Of a DNA stretch of 64,000 bases, positions 34,870 through 43,287 are shown one piece after another (the stretch's first letter is position 1; each line of letters starts with the position of its first letter). Position numbers and translations under genes: made by a program. The notes under the pieces are model-generated. The model searched no databases and was not told the DNA's origin. It worked only from the letters and a program-made list of their open reading frames with translations. The DNA comes from Emticicia aquatilis (GTDB taxonomy: Bacteria; Bacteroidota; Bacteroidia; Cytophagales; Spirosomataceae): positions 620,001 to 684,000 of the forward strand of contig NZ_BMKK01000001.1 of the NCBI RefSeq assembly GCF_014644295.1, written 5' to 3'.

Positions 34870-34933
34870 GACAGCTTTGTAAGCTGTCATTTCATAGTAA
34901 TCGTATTTTCTCACAGCGAAGTCGGAACTTCGC
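34870..34933. repeat. Two short intergenic palindromes
   Basis: GACAGCTT-TGT-AAGCTGTC (34870-34888) and GCGAAGT-CGGA-ACTTCGC (34916-34933, with one loose base) lie one after the other between the Rrf2 terminator and the KAS III-like gene. Neither has a T-tract. They look like REP-like short interspersed palindromes. Confidence 0.45.
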
Positions 34934-34941
34934 TCCACATA

Positions 34942-36006
34942 TCAGAATTGATAAACGATTGCATTACAGTGCATTCCTGCTCCAACTGATGCCATCACGA
35001 CTTTCATTCCTGCTTTAATATTGTAGTTTGCTAAGTCTCCTTTACGAATCAAATCAAGCATTGTTGGCACGGTGGCCACCGATGTATTTCCTGTAAATTC
35101 GATTGTTGTCGGAATTTTCCCTTCAAAAGATAAGCCTTCGATATTATACATTTGAGCCAAATTATTGGCAAAAGCGTGGAGCATCTTACCATTGGCTTGA
35201 TGAAACAAAAACATATCAACATCAGACGCATCTAAACCTACCTTATCAAGTGCTTTTTTGATAACTTTTGGCACCCAAACTGTGGCGTATTTATATACAT
35301 CTTTGCCATTCATCTTAAACAAAGTCGGATTTTTTAGTTCTTTATTATACGAACCACTCAAATAAATACATGCAACATCTTCTTGAGCGTGTGAGTAGGT
35401 AGCGTAGGAAACGATTCCCGTATTTTCAGCATCAGCAGAAGAAATAACGGCGGCACCGCAGCCATCAGCCAAAATCATGGAGTCTAAATCATGCGGGTCG
35501 AGTAAGCGTGAGGCAACCTCAATACCAACGACCAAAACATTGGTAGCATCGCCCATCTGAATTGCCTGATGTGCTTGAATGATTCCCTGCAACCAACCAG
35601 GGCAGCCAAAAAGCAAGTCATAGGCAAAACATTCGTGATTACTGATTTCTAATTTATTTTTGAGCAATGCCGCCATATTTGGTACAGTATGAAAACCTTG
35701 CATTCCTTCGAGCATATTGCCCGCATTGTGTGCTACGATTATGCCATCAATTTGGTTTTTATCAATTCCTGCATCAGCAATGGCATTTTTTGAAGCTTCG
35801 ACCATCAATGGCACCGAATCGCCTTTTTCGGGTATGTATCTTCTTGATTTTATACCTGTGATAGCCTCCAGTTTTTCGATGATTTCCTCGGCAGGTTTTG
35901 GATTCACAACCCCATTGGCGTCCATGAATTGTCTATCCAAAAAATATGAGTTCTCTATGATTCGCTCAGGCAAGTGGCTGCCTGTTCCTTTAATGATTGT
36001 TTTCAA
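34942..36006 (-). CDS. KAS III-like ketoacyl synthase (second copy)
   Basis: The 354-residue product has the thiolase fold with a complete KAS III triad: Cys135 in LLFGCPGWLQ, His269 in FLFHQANGKM and Asn307 in FTGNTSVAT. Its sequence around these residues differs clearly from the fabH product at 29844 (for example Gly-Cys-Pro-Gly in place of Gln-Cys-Ser-Gly). That suggests a different primer, for example a branched or longer acyl unit, or a role in a secondary lipid. It ends SVGAGMHCNAIVYQF, close to the family ending. A monocistronic gene is likely. Confidence 0.83.
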   Translation of the reverse strand: MKTIIKGTGSHLPERIIENSYFLDRQFMDANGVVNPKPAEEIIEKLEAITGIKSRRYIPEKGDSVPLMVEASKNAIADAGIDKNQIDGIIVAHNAGNMLEGMQGFHTVPNMAALLKNKLEISNHECFAYDLLFGCPGWLQGIIQAHQAIQMGDATNVLVVGIEVASRLLDPHDLDSMILADGCGAAVISSADAENTGIVSYATYSHAQEDVACIYLSGSYNKELKNPTLFKMNGKDVYKYATVWVPKVIKKALDKVGLDASDVDMFLFHQANGKMLHAFANNLAQMYNIEGLSFEGKIPTTIEFTGNTSVATVPTMLDLIRKGDLANYNIKAGMKVVMASVGAGMHCNAIVYQF

Positions 36007-36057
36007 TTTTATTGCTTAGAATATGGTTTTGTTGTTCTTGTTAGTAAAAATAGGATT

Positions 36058-36963
36058 TTATTGACGACGGCGACGACGAGATTTTCCTGGTTCATCATCG
36101 GCTATGGGCTCAATAAATTTAAAAGTCGTTTTTGGGGCCTTTATGGCAGGCAATGGTTTTATATTTTCCTGAATTTCTATTGTTCTTACCGTGGCAATGG
36201 GTTCTAAATCAACTGCAATTCGAGGGTCGAGTAGTGTAGTTGCCTGCTTGAGCCAGCCATAAGTATTTACCGGAAACGGATTTCCCTCATCATCAATTCT
36301 CAGATACGTCATGTGTAGGTGCGTATCAGAGCGAGGCATGGCAGCATTAAATCCAGTTCGGCCAACGAGTGCAATTTTCTGCCCAGCTCGCACAGTTTGT
36401 CCAGTTTTCACATATATTTCTCTTTGGTGGGCATAATACCAGAGTCCACCGTTATTGGTATCATAAATCCAAATGTAATTTCCTCCACGATACTCGCTAC
36501 CGGGCTGCCAACCGTTTTCGGTAGCAATCACTACACCATCGGTTGTTGATAGCACTGGTACATAATCGCCAGTACGGTCGTCTCGACAATCTTGATTTTT
36601 ATCTTTCATGAAAATATCATGAGCAGGATGACTCCCTTTCTTAGCTTGGTCGAATAAATCGTAGCCACGAGGAATGTATCCGCTACCATAGCCACCAACT
36701 GCACGAAAATCGAAGCCCATCAGTGGGAAACATATACTCACTTGTGTAGAGTCGTAGCGTGCGTTAGGATGAGCCTTTTTCATGATAAGCATCATGTCTT
36801 GAAATCGTTCACGGGCTTCCTGCGGCGAGAGTTTGTATTCACGAATATCAACCAATAACTGCTTGTAGCCATTGATTACGCCAAGGTATTCTTTATAGGT
36901 AACGGAAGAAGTATCTTTCTGTAAAAACAGAAAGTTAAAACAAAAAACAAAAATTTTAATCAT
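36058..36963 (-). CDS. M23-family metallopeptidase (peptidoglycan endopeptidase)
   Basis: From the ATG at 36963 the 301-residue product has a short signal-like N-terminus (MIKIFVFCFNFLFL) and a LytM/M23 domain. Metal ligands are visible as HPAHD (first His and Asp) and the later HLHM. The typical surroundings VLSTTDGVVIATENGW, GNYIWIYD, YYAHQ and VRAGQKIALVGRTG are present. It should cut peptide cross-links in peptidoglycan. The C-terminus is a proline- and arginine-rich tail ending SRRRRRQ. A cell-wall NlpC/P60 enzyme is encoded divergently 220 bases away. The TTG three codons upstream is a weaker start. Confidence 0.85.
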   Translation of the reverse strand: MIKIFVFCFNFLFLQKDTSSVTYKEYLGVINGYKQLLVDIREYKLSPQEARERFQDMMLIMKKAHPNARYDSTQVSICFPLMGFDFRAVGGYGSGYIPRGYDLFDQAKKGSHPAHDIFMKDKNQDCRDDRTGDYVPVLSTTDGVVIATENGWQPGSEYRGGNYIWIYDTNNGGLWYYAHQREIYVKTGQTVRAGQKIALVGRTGFNAAMPRSDTHLHMTYLRIDDEGNPFPVNTYGWLKQATTLLDPRIAVDLEPIATVRTIEIQENIKPLPAIKAPKTTFKFIEPIADDEPGKSRRRRRQ

Positions 36964-37153
36964 TCCTTTCAACGAGTCGCTGCATTTGTTTCTGGCACGA
37001 ATTTAAGAAAATCCTGTGCTAATACAGAATCATCATGCGTAAAAAGTTATGCGTGACGAATATTTTTCAAGCACAAATTTAACTTTTCTAAGAAAATATT
37101 TAACCAAAACACTATTGAGTAATATTTTAAGGTGATTTTAATTTGCATTTATT

Positions 37154-37161
37154 TAATTTTG
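37154..37161 (+). promoter_or_regulatory. -7 element TAATTTTG before the NlpC/P60 gene
   Basis: TAATTTTG fits TAnnTTTG exactly and lies 22 bases before the start codon at 37184, giving a very short leader. No TTG is found at the usual -33 distance. Confidence 0.4.
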
Positions 37162-37183
37162 TGCTGAACCAAAAAATATCTGT

Positions 37184-37726
37184 ATGTTACAAAAGTGTTT
37201 AGTAGGTTCGTTGTTTGTCATTTTATCGTTGTCGAATTTTGCCAGTAAAGCAAATTTTACGTACGATACTCCTACCAAAAAGAAATCTGTATCGGCTACT
37301 GAAGAACCAATTGAGGAATCTTATCTAAAATTAGCCAACGACATTCAGCGATACGCAAAGAAATTTATCGGAACACGCTATAAAAGTGGCGGAAAAGCGG
37401 CCAAAGGCTTTGATTGTTCGGGTTTTGTAGGCTATGTTTTCAAGAAATTCGGCATGAAGTTGGGAGCTTGTAGCACCGAAATGTTCAGATTGGGCTACGA
37501 TGTTGAAACCAACGAAGCACTTGCTGGCGATTTGATATTTTTTAGAAGAGGACGCAGCCCCAAAAGCGGTATCTCACACGTAGGCATAGTGGTTGAGTCA
37601 AACTCCAAAGGCTTAAAGTTTATTCATTCAGCAACAAGCAAAGGCGTGACGATTAGTTATCTGAAAGACCCTTATTATTCAGCTCATTTTGTGGGTGTGA
37701 AGCGAGTGATTGATAGTTTTAAGTGA
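37184..37726 (+). CDS. NlpC/P60 (C40) cell-wall cysteine peptidase
   Basis: The 180-residue product has a signal peptide (about 1-22) and a C-terminal NlpC/P60 domain. The catalytic cysteine is in KGFDCSGFVGYVFKKFG, the histidine in GISHVGIVVES, and the third polar residue is His in FIHSATSKGV. The block AGDLIFFRRG is also typical. These enzymes cleave gamma-D-glutamyl-diaminopimelate bonds in peptidoglycan. It ends in a hairpin terminator and is transcribed alone. Confidence 0.9.
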   Translation: MLQKCLVGSLFVILSLSNFASKANFTYDTPTKKKSVSATEEPIEESYLKLANDIQRYAKKFIGTRYKSGGKAAKGFDCSGFVGYVFKKFGMKLGACSTEMFRLGYDVETNEALAGDLIFFRRGRSPKSGISHVGIVVESNSKGLKFIHSATSKGVTISYLKDPYYSAHFVGVKRVIDSFK

Positions 37727-37753
37727 CAATAATTCGTATTAAGAAATCATATT

Positions 37754-37780
37754 TTGGGCAGCTATAGTTGCCCAATTTTT
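37754..37780 (+). terminator. Intrinsic terminator after the NlpC/P60 gene
   Basis: TTGGGCA (37754-37760) and TGCCCAA (37769-37775) form a 7-bp stem followed by TTTTT. It reaches into the stop codon of the convergent kinase gene. Confidence 0.75.
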
Positions 37781-39608
37781 ATACCTTGGTTTTAATCATA
37801 ATAATTGTACCTTGCCCAATAGATGTATCAATCATTAATTCGCCATTTAGGTGTTCTTTTACTCTAAAACCAATATTTTCTAAGCCCTTCCCATTATTAG
37901 CATTATTTTTTATTTCAAATCCTCGGCCATCATCCTCTATCAATACTGTCAATTTATCATCATTTTGTTTAAAAACTACCGATACTTCAGTTGCTTCTGC
38001 GTGTTTACGGGCATTATTGATACATTCTTGAATAATTGCATATAAAGCCATTTCTTTAATTGAATCTAATCGATTATGTAATCCATTATTTTGAATTAAC
38101 ACCTTCGGATTTGCGGATTCGTTATACATTTCGGTCAGCATGGCTACCAAACCCAGCTTAGTAAGCGTACTCGATGCCAAACTATGCGAAATATTCCGTA
38201 CTTCTTCGGTGGTTAAATCGAGCATTTCGTAGCTTTTATGAAGCACTTCCAGTTCTTGGGTTTGTAGCTGCTTATTTTTTGACAATACCGAAAGATTGAT
38301 TTTTAAAGCCCCAAGTAGCCCACCAAGTTTATCATGTAAATCTTTGGCAATTCGTTGGCGTTCGTTTTCTTGTACTTGTGACTCTATCTCAAAAACCTCG
38401 GCTTGTAGTTTTTTCTTTTCGTCTTGAGCAATCTTAAACTTTAACGACAAACCGAGTGTAAGCACATACATTTCAAACATCGTACAGGCATAATAATAAG
38501 TGTGAATATCTTGTACGGGCATGTGATGAATATCTGAAATAGTCTCCCAAAAGCCCATCAATAACACAGGAACGGTTGCTAATAAAAATAACCAAGCAGG
38601 TTTATATTGCAAACGTAGGCTTCGATAAAGTAAGAAAATAGTAAGCGAACAAAGTAGGAATATAAAAAAATAAAACAAAAATCGGTATTCATAGACATTC
38701 CACCCAAATGTGATAAATAGCGTAACGAGCATTACAGTCCCGACGGCCACGCCATTGATAGCCCGATTAATGTAGCCACCTTTATCATAACCATAAACCA
38801 AAAATTCACGAGCAAAAAACAAATAAAACATTGATGCAAATGAAGTCGGTATTCCGTAAAAGTTTTTAGTGCGAATAATATCAGGAATTTTATCGAAAAT
38901 CAGATAATAATAATCGTTATAGACGAGCATCATTGTGAGTGATAAAAACACGCACAATAAATAATAGAGATAGAGTTTTTCTTGGAAAAAGAAAAACAAT
39001 GCCGAACCAAAAAGCAACAAAAATACCATACTACCAATATAAATGCTTTGCAGAAGGTCGTTGCGTTTGATAAAGGCTTTGGCCGAATTATGGCTAAACA
39101 ATCGAAACGGCGATACACTCAATGGGTAGTTGAGGGTACGCACCCTCACATAAACAATATTGATTTGATGTGGTAAAAGCTGGAACGTAAATGTAAGATA
39201 TGGACTTGAAAACTCTCTCGCATTGAAAGGAATGTGAGTGCCTGTCAGACTCGCCCGCAAAAGTTGCTTTGTAGGTTCAGCAACTTGGTAACATTGCAGA
39301 CTGTCTATTCCCTTGCTTACCAAAGAAAACACACGAGGGACAACACCATTATTAATAACACGAAACTTCAACCATAAATAAGATTGATTGCTACCAAAAC
39401 TAATCGTATTTTTGGGTAACTTCTGAAAATTAGTATTTGACAGAATCTGATGGAAAGAAATTTGCCCATTTGGGTCAAGCAAATAGGTAGTTTGATTAAT
39501 AATCTCAATTTCTTGGTCAGTTTGATTGATATTGATAGGACTTGTTTGTGCGTAAACACTCACACACAAACAACAAACCAACGAGAATATGATGGATAAC
39601 TTTATCAT
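37779..39608 (-). CDS. 7TMR-DISM sensor histidine kinase (HisKA_3)
   Basis: The 609-residue product has a signal peptide (ending VYAQ), an extracellular 7TMR-DISM domain (about 25-175) and seven membrane helices (about 185-395). A coiled region follows, then a HisKA_3 domain with His425 in AKDLHDKLGG and a HATPase domain (CINNARKHAEA, IEDDGRGFE). The start overlaps the last 4 bases of the response-regulator gene, so they are co-translated. Together with the LytTR gene upstream the order is LytTR, regulator, kinase, all on the minus strand. The sensed ligand is unknown; the sensor architecture resembles that of the hybrid kinase at 3888. Confidence 0.92.
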   Translation of the reverse strand: MIKLSIIFSLVCCLCVSVYAQTSPININQTDQEIEIINQTTYLLDPNGQISFHQILSNTNFQKLPKNTISFGSNQSYLWLKFRVINNGVVPRVFSLVSKGIDSLQCYQVAEPTKQLLRASLTGTHIPFNAREFSSPYLTFTFQLLPHQINIVYVRVRTLNYPLSVSPFRLFSHNSAKAFIKRNDLLQSIYIGSMVFLLLFGSALFFFFQEKLYLYYLLCVFLSLTMMLVYNDYYYLIFDKIPDIIRTKNFYGIPTSFASMFYLFFAREFLVYGYDKGGYINRAINGVAVGTVMLVTLFITFGWNVYEYRFLFYFFIFLLCSLTIFLLYRSLRLQYKPAWLFLLATVPVLLMGFWETISDIHHMPVQDIHTYYYACTMFEMYVLTLGLSLKFKIAQDEKKKLQAEVFEIESQVQENERQRIAKDLHDKLGGLLGALKINLSVLSKNKQLQTQELEVLHKSYEMLDLTTEEVRNISHSLASSTLTKLGLVAMLTEMYNESANPKVLIQNNGLHNRLDSIKEMALYAIIQECINNARKHAEATEVSVVFKQNDDKLTVLIEDDGRGFEIKNNANNGKGLENIGFRVKEHLNGELMIDTSIGQGTIIMIKTKV

Positions 39609-40270
39609 AAAAGTCCAGCTTCAAAAGCTATTCTAATCAATTCGGCAGAGTTCTTAGCTTTCATTTTGTGGATGAGGTTATCTCGATATTCATCGACTGT
39701 ATATTTTTTCAGGTTTAAAGCAATAGCAATATCTTCGGTACGAAAGCCTCTTGAAATGTATTCTAATACTTCTTTTTCTCGTTTAGTAAGCGAAATGGCA
39801 TTGACAAGCGAATCTTCTACCTCAATATCTCGTTGTTTTCCTTTCAAAATTGCTTCTACTTCTTTTTGTAGATAAATACCTCCTTTGGATACCGTCAGAA
39901 TAGCAGTCTCAATCTCTTCAATGGAAGTATTTTTGAGCAAATAACCTTTCGCTCCCAAATTTAATGATTGTTTAATAAAAGTCGAGTGATTAAAACTTGA
40001 AATAATAATTGCCTTAACAGTATCTTGTTTTGAACGCAACTCTTCTAAAACATCTAATCCTGATGCACGTGGTACATCATTATTGATAACTGGCATATTG
40101 AGGTCGAGAAGAATAATTTCGGGATTATATAATTGAATGCTCCAAAGGGTATCTTTACTGGTGTGGCAGATGGCCACTATTTCAAACTTATTGGTTGCTT
40201 TTAAAATATCACTGACTGTTTCGGCTAAAAGTTTATGGTCATCAGCAATTAAAAGTCGAATTTTAGTCAT
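39605..40270 (-). CDS. NarL/FixJ-family response regulator
   Basis: The 221-residue product has a receiver domain with Asp56 in IILLDLNMP, conserved acidic residues in LIADDHK and Lys in YLLKNTS. A LuxR-type helix-turn-helix follows (SLTKREKEVLEYISRGFRTEDIA; KKYTVDEYRDNLI). Its stop overlaps the start of the downstream kinase gene by 4 bases, so the kinase is its partner. A stand-alone LytTR gene begins the same row 47 bases upstream. Confidence 0.92.
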   Translation of the reverse strand: MTKIRLLIADDHKLLAETVSDILKATNKFEIVAICHTSKDTLWSIQLYNPEIILLDLNMPVINNDVPRASGLDVLEELRSKQDTVKAIIISSFNHSTFIKQSLNLGAKGYLLKNTSIEEIETAILTVSKGGIYLQKEVEAILKGKQRDIEVEDSLVNAISLTKREKEVLEYISRGFRTEDIAIALNLKKYTVDEYRDNLIHKMKAKNSAELIRIAFEAGLL

Positions 40271-40317
40271 TAGGCTTAGGTTTTACAGTGCTTACGTCAA
40301 AGATAATATTTTTAGAC

Positions 40318-40641
40318 TCATGCCATAATTAAATGCTTGTGTTTAAGCATTTTTTTGAATAGACTCATACGGCGGCGTGACACTGTAATTGAGCGTTGGT
40401 TAGGCATAAGTATCTCACGGCTAAAATCATTGGGCATAACATACTGGATATTAACCAAATATGACTTATGAATGCGATAAAAGTACTGGCTGTCTAATCG
40501 TTTTTCGACATCTTTGAGAGTAACCGCTATGATTTCCATACGGTCTTGATAATAAATGCGGGTGTAGTTGATATCAGCTTCACAAAATAGAATCTTATCG
40601 GGCGAAACTTTAGTCCGAATGTTAATCATTACATCTTTCAT
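40318..40641 (-). CDS. Stand-alone LytTR DNA-binding regulator (third paralogue)
   Basis: The 107-residue product is a bare LytTR domain. It contains VSPDKILFCEADINYTRIYY (13-32), FYRIHKSYLVN and the basic segment TVSRRRMSLFKKML. It is the shortest of the four paralogues. Unlike the other three it is not beside a large secreted protein gene; it precedes a NarL-type regulator and its kinase on the minus strand. It may therefore add a second DNA-binding output to that two-component system. I found no convincing phased direct repeat in its 250-base upstream region, which does hold a GC-rich hairpin near 40769-40786. Confidence 0.82.
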   Translation of the reverse strand: MKDVMINIRTKVSPDKILFCEADINYTRIYYQDRMEIIAVTLKDVEKRLDSQYFYRIHKSYLVNIQYVMPNDFSREILMPNQRSITVSRRRMSLFKKMLKHKHLIMA

Positions 40642-40816
40642 GGTAGTTTAGTTTTTGGGCATATATGAATTAAAATCAACAGCAAAAGTCGTTTTATCTC
40701 CCAAAAATTGTGTATGTGTAGCGAGAAGTACACAAATAAAGCGATTGAAAAAATCATAGCCAACCCCTATAAATGGGGGTATTCGCAAAAACATTTCATA
40801 TTTTGTGCTTATCAAT

Positions 40817-40850
40817 TAAAAAGGCACAAATCATTCGATGATTTGTGCCT
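40817..40850 (-). terminator. Intrinsic terminator for the minus-strand gene at 40893
   Basis: A perfect 13-bp stem (AGGCACAAATCAT, 40822-40834, with ATGATTTGTGCCT, 40838-40850) closes a 3-base loop. On the minus strand it is followed by TTTTTAATT, the expected U-tract. Confidence 0.85.
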
Positions 40851-40892
40851 CGCAACATAAGTTAAGATGTAAAAATTATTAATCTTTTTATT

Positions 40893-43130
40893 TTATAACT
40901 TCACCCTAACCACACTCGTGTACTGCCCTCTGATGATAATTTCTTGACCATCGACTACAATTTTTACTGCTTTATTGGCAGGATTATGCCCCCAATATGC
41001 TGTGTAAAGAATATCCTTACTATCATCGTCACGTTTTTTCATCACTAACGGAAAGCCTTTGATAAAAGCCTCGGTCGGGAGTTTGTTATCGCCCGTCACT
41101 CGACGGCCATCGGGAAGCGTAACATCGGGATATTCGATGGGTGTATTGGCATCAATAATATCTTTGTTTACGCTCATTGCCCACACACCTGCCATGAGCC
41201 AATCAATATTTTTTTGTGATTGAAACGGATAACTCGAAAGTCGTTCACCAAAACGGTTTTCTCGGTACTTTTCGGTGTCGAGTTCCATAGCTTTACTTCC
41301 CCACAAATCAGGATTATCTACTTTGATGTTTGGGTCGCTCCAAAGGTCAATACCATCAAGCCACATACTCCAAACGCCCCAACTTTGCATCAAATCGGGC
41401 GGAACGATTGGCTTAGTTTTGATTCTAAAAACTTCTCCGCTTGATGTTCGGTGCGTTTGCTCGCCCAATTGCCAGTCCATTGCTTCTACTTCGTGCCAAA
41501 TATTGGCCAAAGCCTTTTTTGTTGGTTCTATTTTCTTTGAGATAAGCCCTTCAGTCATTAAGTGATAAATCGTACCTACATTCCGTAAATCATTGCAATA
41601 ATTCCCAACCTGCGACACCGTTACGGCATCTCGCACCGAATTCCAAACATTTCGTGTTGGAAATATAGAAAATGCTCGATTATATGCTTCAAAGCCACTT
41701 CCTTGCCATTTTAGCACGTTTGTCATTCCTTGAGCGTCTCGTTCTCCTTCAAACTTTGCACGGCTCACACCTCTCGGATTCAGACTCCAAATCGCAAATT
41801 CGCCCTCGGCATTCTGGCGTTTGAGTTCTTGCAAAGCAATACCGATTTTCCCGATGCTTTTACTGCTGTTCCAAACTCCAATTGGCTCAAAATTGAGGCT
41901 CAGATAACCAGTTTTTATATTTGGACTTACCACCTCTGCAAAATTTTTGCGTAAAACATTGGCATCTACCCTATCGAGCCACTGATTTACCACCTCTTCG
42001 GTAGTTGTATAGGCCTTCGGGCAGCCAGATTCATACAACCAATTATCATAATCCATCCACGCTCTACGAGCTGCATTTGGAGCGTTATGTACATAGGTCA
42101 CACCTCGTTTCATGGCTTTTTCGCCATCAATATCAGTTCCTGATAAATACGAAAACTTCACGATTTTACCTTTTGGGAGCGTAAATTCAGGAAAAGCATC
42201 ATAAAAATCGGGTAAGATACTTTCGCTCACATATTGGGCAGGATTCCAGAAATAAATAGCATTACTAATAGTATCAGTTGTCATACGTTTGCCTGGAACT
42301 GTAATATATTGTTGTAACCAATTACGGGCGTTCCAATGTTTACCCTTTTCTGTATAAACTTCAATTACGCTAAGGTCGAAACCTGCCATTTCCGAAATAT
42401 CTAAATTCTGTAAAGCAGCTGTATTCGATTTTTCGCCTAAACCAATATAAAAACCCTTTTCGTAGTTCTTATCATTCATAAACGGCCTGCTCCATTGTTC
42501 GTCGCTTAACCTACCGTTTTCAACTTTAAGTTTTGAAAGCACTTCACGCACCGAGCCGTCGGCACGTAGATAGTTGAATCCATCCGTTACTTTCGGGAAA
42601 CCCGAAAAATTCACATCAATACTTTTTCCTCGTCGAGTTGTCGATAGCAAAGGAGGCTGAGTTTGCGGTAAAGTTGTAGGTTTTTCTTGCGGAATTGTGT
42701 TTGGTTTTTCTTTTGAAGGGACTGTTGACTTGGTTGAGTTTGTAGCATCAATGGCTTTTTGTCCGCACAAAATTACGGTTGTGCCATCAGGTGTTTTTTG
42801 TGCTAAACAAAATTGCGGAATGACAAAACTTTTCGGCATTTCAAGCCCACCATTGGCCGTTGGTTCGGCAAAATACTGCACATAATTTTTATAGTTTGTT
42901 ACAACATCAGAGCGTGAAAGCATATTTGCCCCACGCACCACAAAGCTGTCCATTTCGCCCTGAATCACAAACATTTTATCGCCATCGAGCCAAGCTCTGA
43001 GCGGTTGATTAGTAGCTTGCCATTGCCCGATAATTTGTCCGTGACGGGGACGTAAAATTAGCTTTCGGAACTGAGCCGTGGCATCAAAAAAAGCAACAAT
43101 CAGCAATAGTACAGCAAAGTTTTTTCTCAT
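40893..43130 (-). CDS. Large secreted protein of unknown function
   Basis: I do not recognise the family. The 745-residue product has a signal peptide (ending ATAQ). A proline/threonine/glutamine-rich linker lies near 135-160 (KEKPNTIPQEKPTTLPQTQP), followed by a long domain rich in tryptophan, asparagine and aspartate (GVWSMWLDGIDLWSDPN). It ends with a short beta-rich domain (VKIVVDGQEIIIRGQYTSVV). The linker suggests an adhesive or binding N-terminal domain joined to a catalytic or carbohydrate-related body. It diverges from the alpha-galactosidase gene, which would suit a glycan-related role, but that is only context. Confidence 0.65.
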   Translation of the reverse strand: MRKNFAVLLLIVAFFDATAQFRKLILRPRHGQIIGQWQATNQPLRAWLDGDKMFVIQGEMDSFVVRGANMLSRSDVVTNYKNYVQYFAEPTANGGLEMPKSFVIPQFCLAQKTPDGTTVILCGQKAIDATNSTKSTVPSKEKPNTIPQEKPTTLPQTQPPLLSTTRRGKSIDVNFSGFPKVTDGFNYLRADGSVREVLSKLKVENGRLSDEQWSRPFMNDKNYEKGFYIGLGEKSNTAALQNLDISEMAGFDLSVIEVYTEKGKHWNARNWLQQYITVPGKRMTTDTISNAIYFWNPAQYVSESILPDFYDAFPEFTLPKGKIVKFSYLSGTDIDGEKAMKRGVTYVHNAPNAARRAWMDYDNWLYESGCPKAYTTTEEVVNQWLDRVDANVLRKNFAEVVSPNIKTGYLSLNFEPIGVWNSSKSIGKIGIALQELKRQNAEGEFAIWSLNPRGVSRAKFEGERDAQGMTNVLKWQGSGFEAYNRAFSIFPTRNVWNSVRDAVTVSQVGNYCNDLRNVGTIYHLMTEGLISKKIEPTKKALANIWHEVEAMDWQLGEQTHRTSSGEVFRIKTKPIVPPDLMQSWGVWSMWLDGIDLWSDPNIKVDNPDLWGSKAMELDTEKYRENRFGERLSSYPFQSQKNIDWLMAGVWAMSVNKDIIDANTPIEYPDVTLPDGRRVTGDNKLPTEAFIKGFPLVMKKRDDDSKDILYTAYWGHNPANKAVKIVVDGQEIIIRGQYTSVVRVKL

Positions 43131-43251
43131 TAAAATAAAGTTTAAAAGCTAAATCAAGTCAAATTTATGAACTTTCAACGAAAAGCAGTTATATTCTATT
43201 GAGTCAAAATCGAAATGAGTTGTTCTTCATCACTCACAAATGTTTTTTCAG

Positions 43252-43259
43252 TATCTTTG
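43252..43259 (+). promoter_or_regulatory. -7 element TATCTTTG before the GH36 gene
   Basis: TATCTTTG is an exact TAnnTTTG match 28 bases before the start codon at 43288. The -33 region lacks a clear TTG. Confidence 0.4.
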
Positions 43260-43287
43260 AGGCTTACTTTTTAACCTTTCAACCTAC

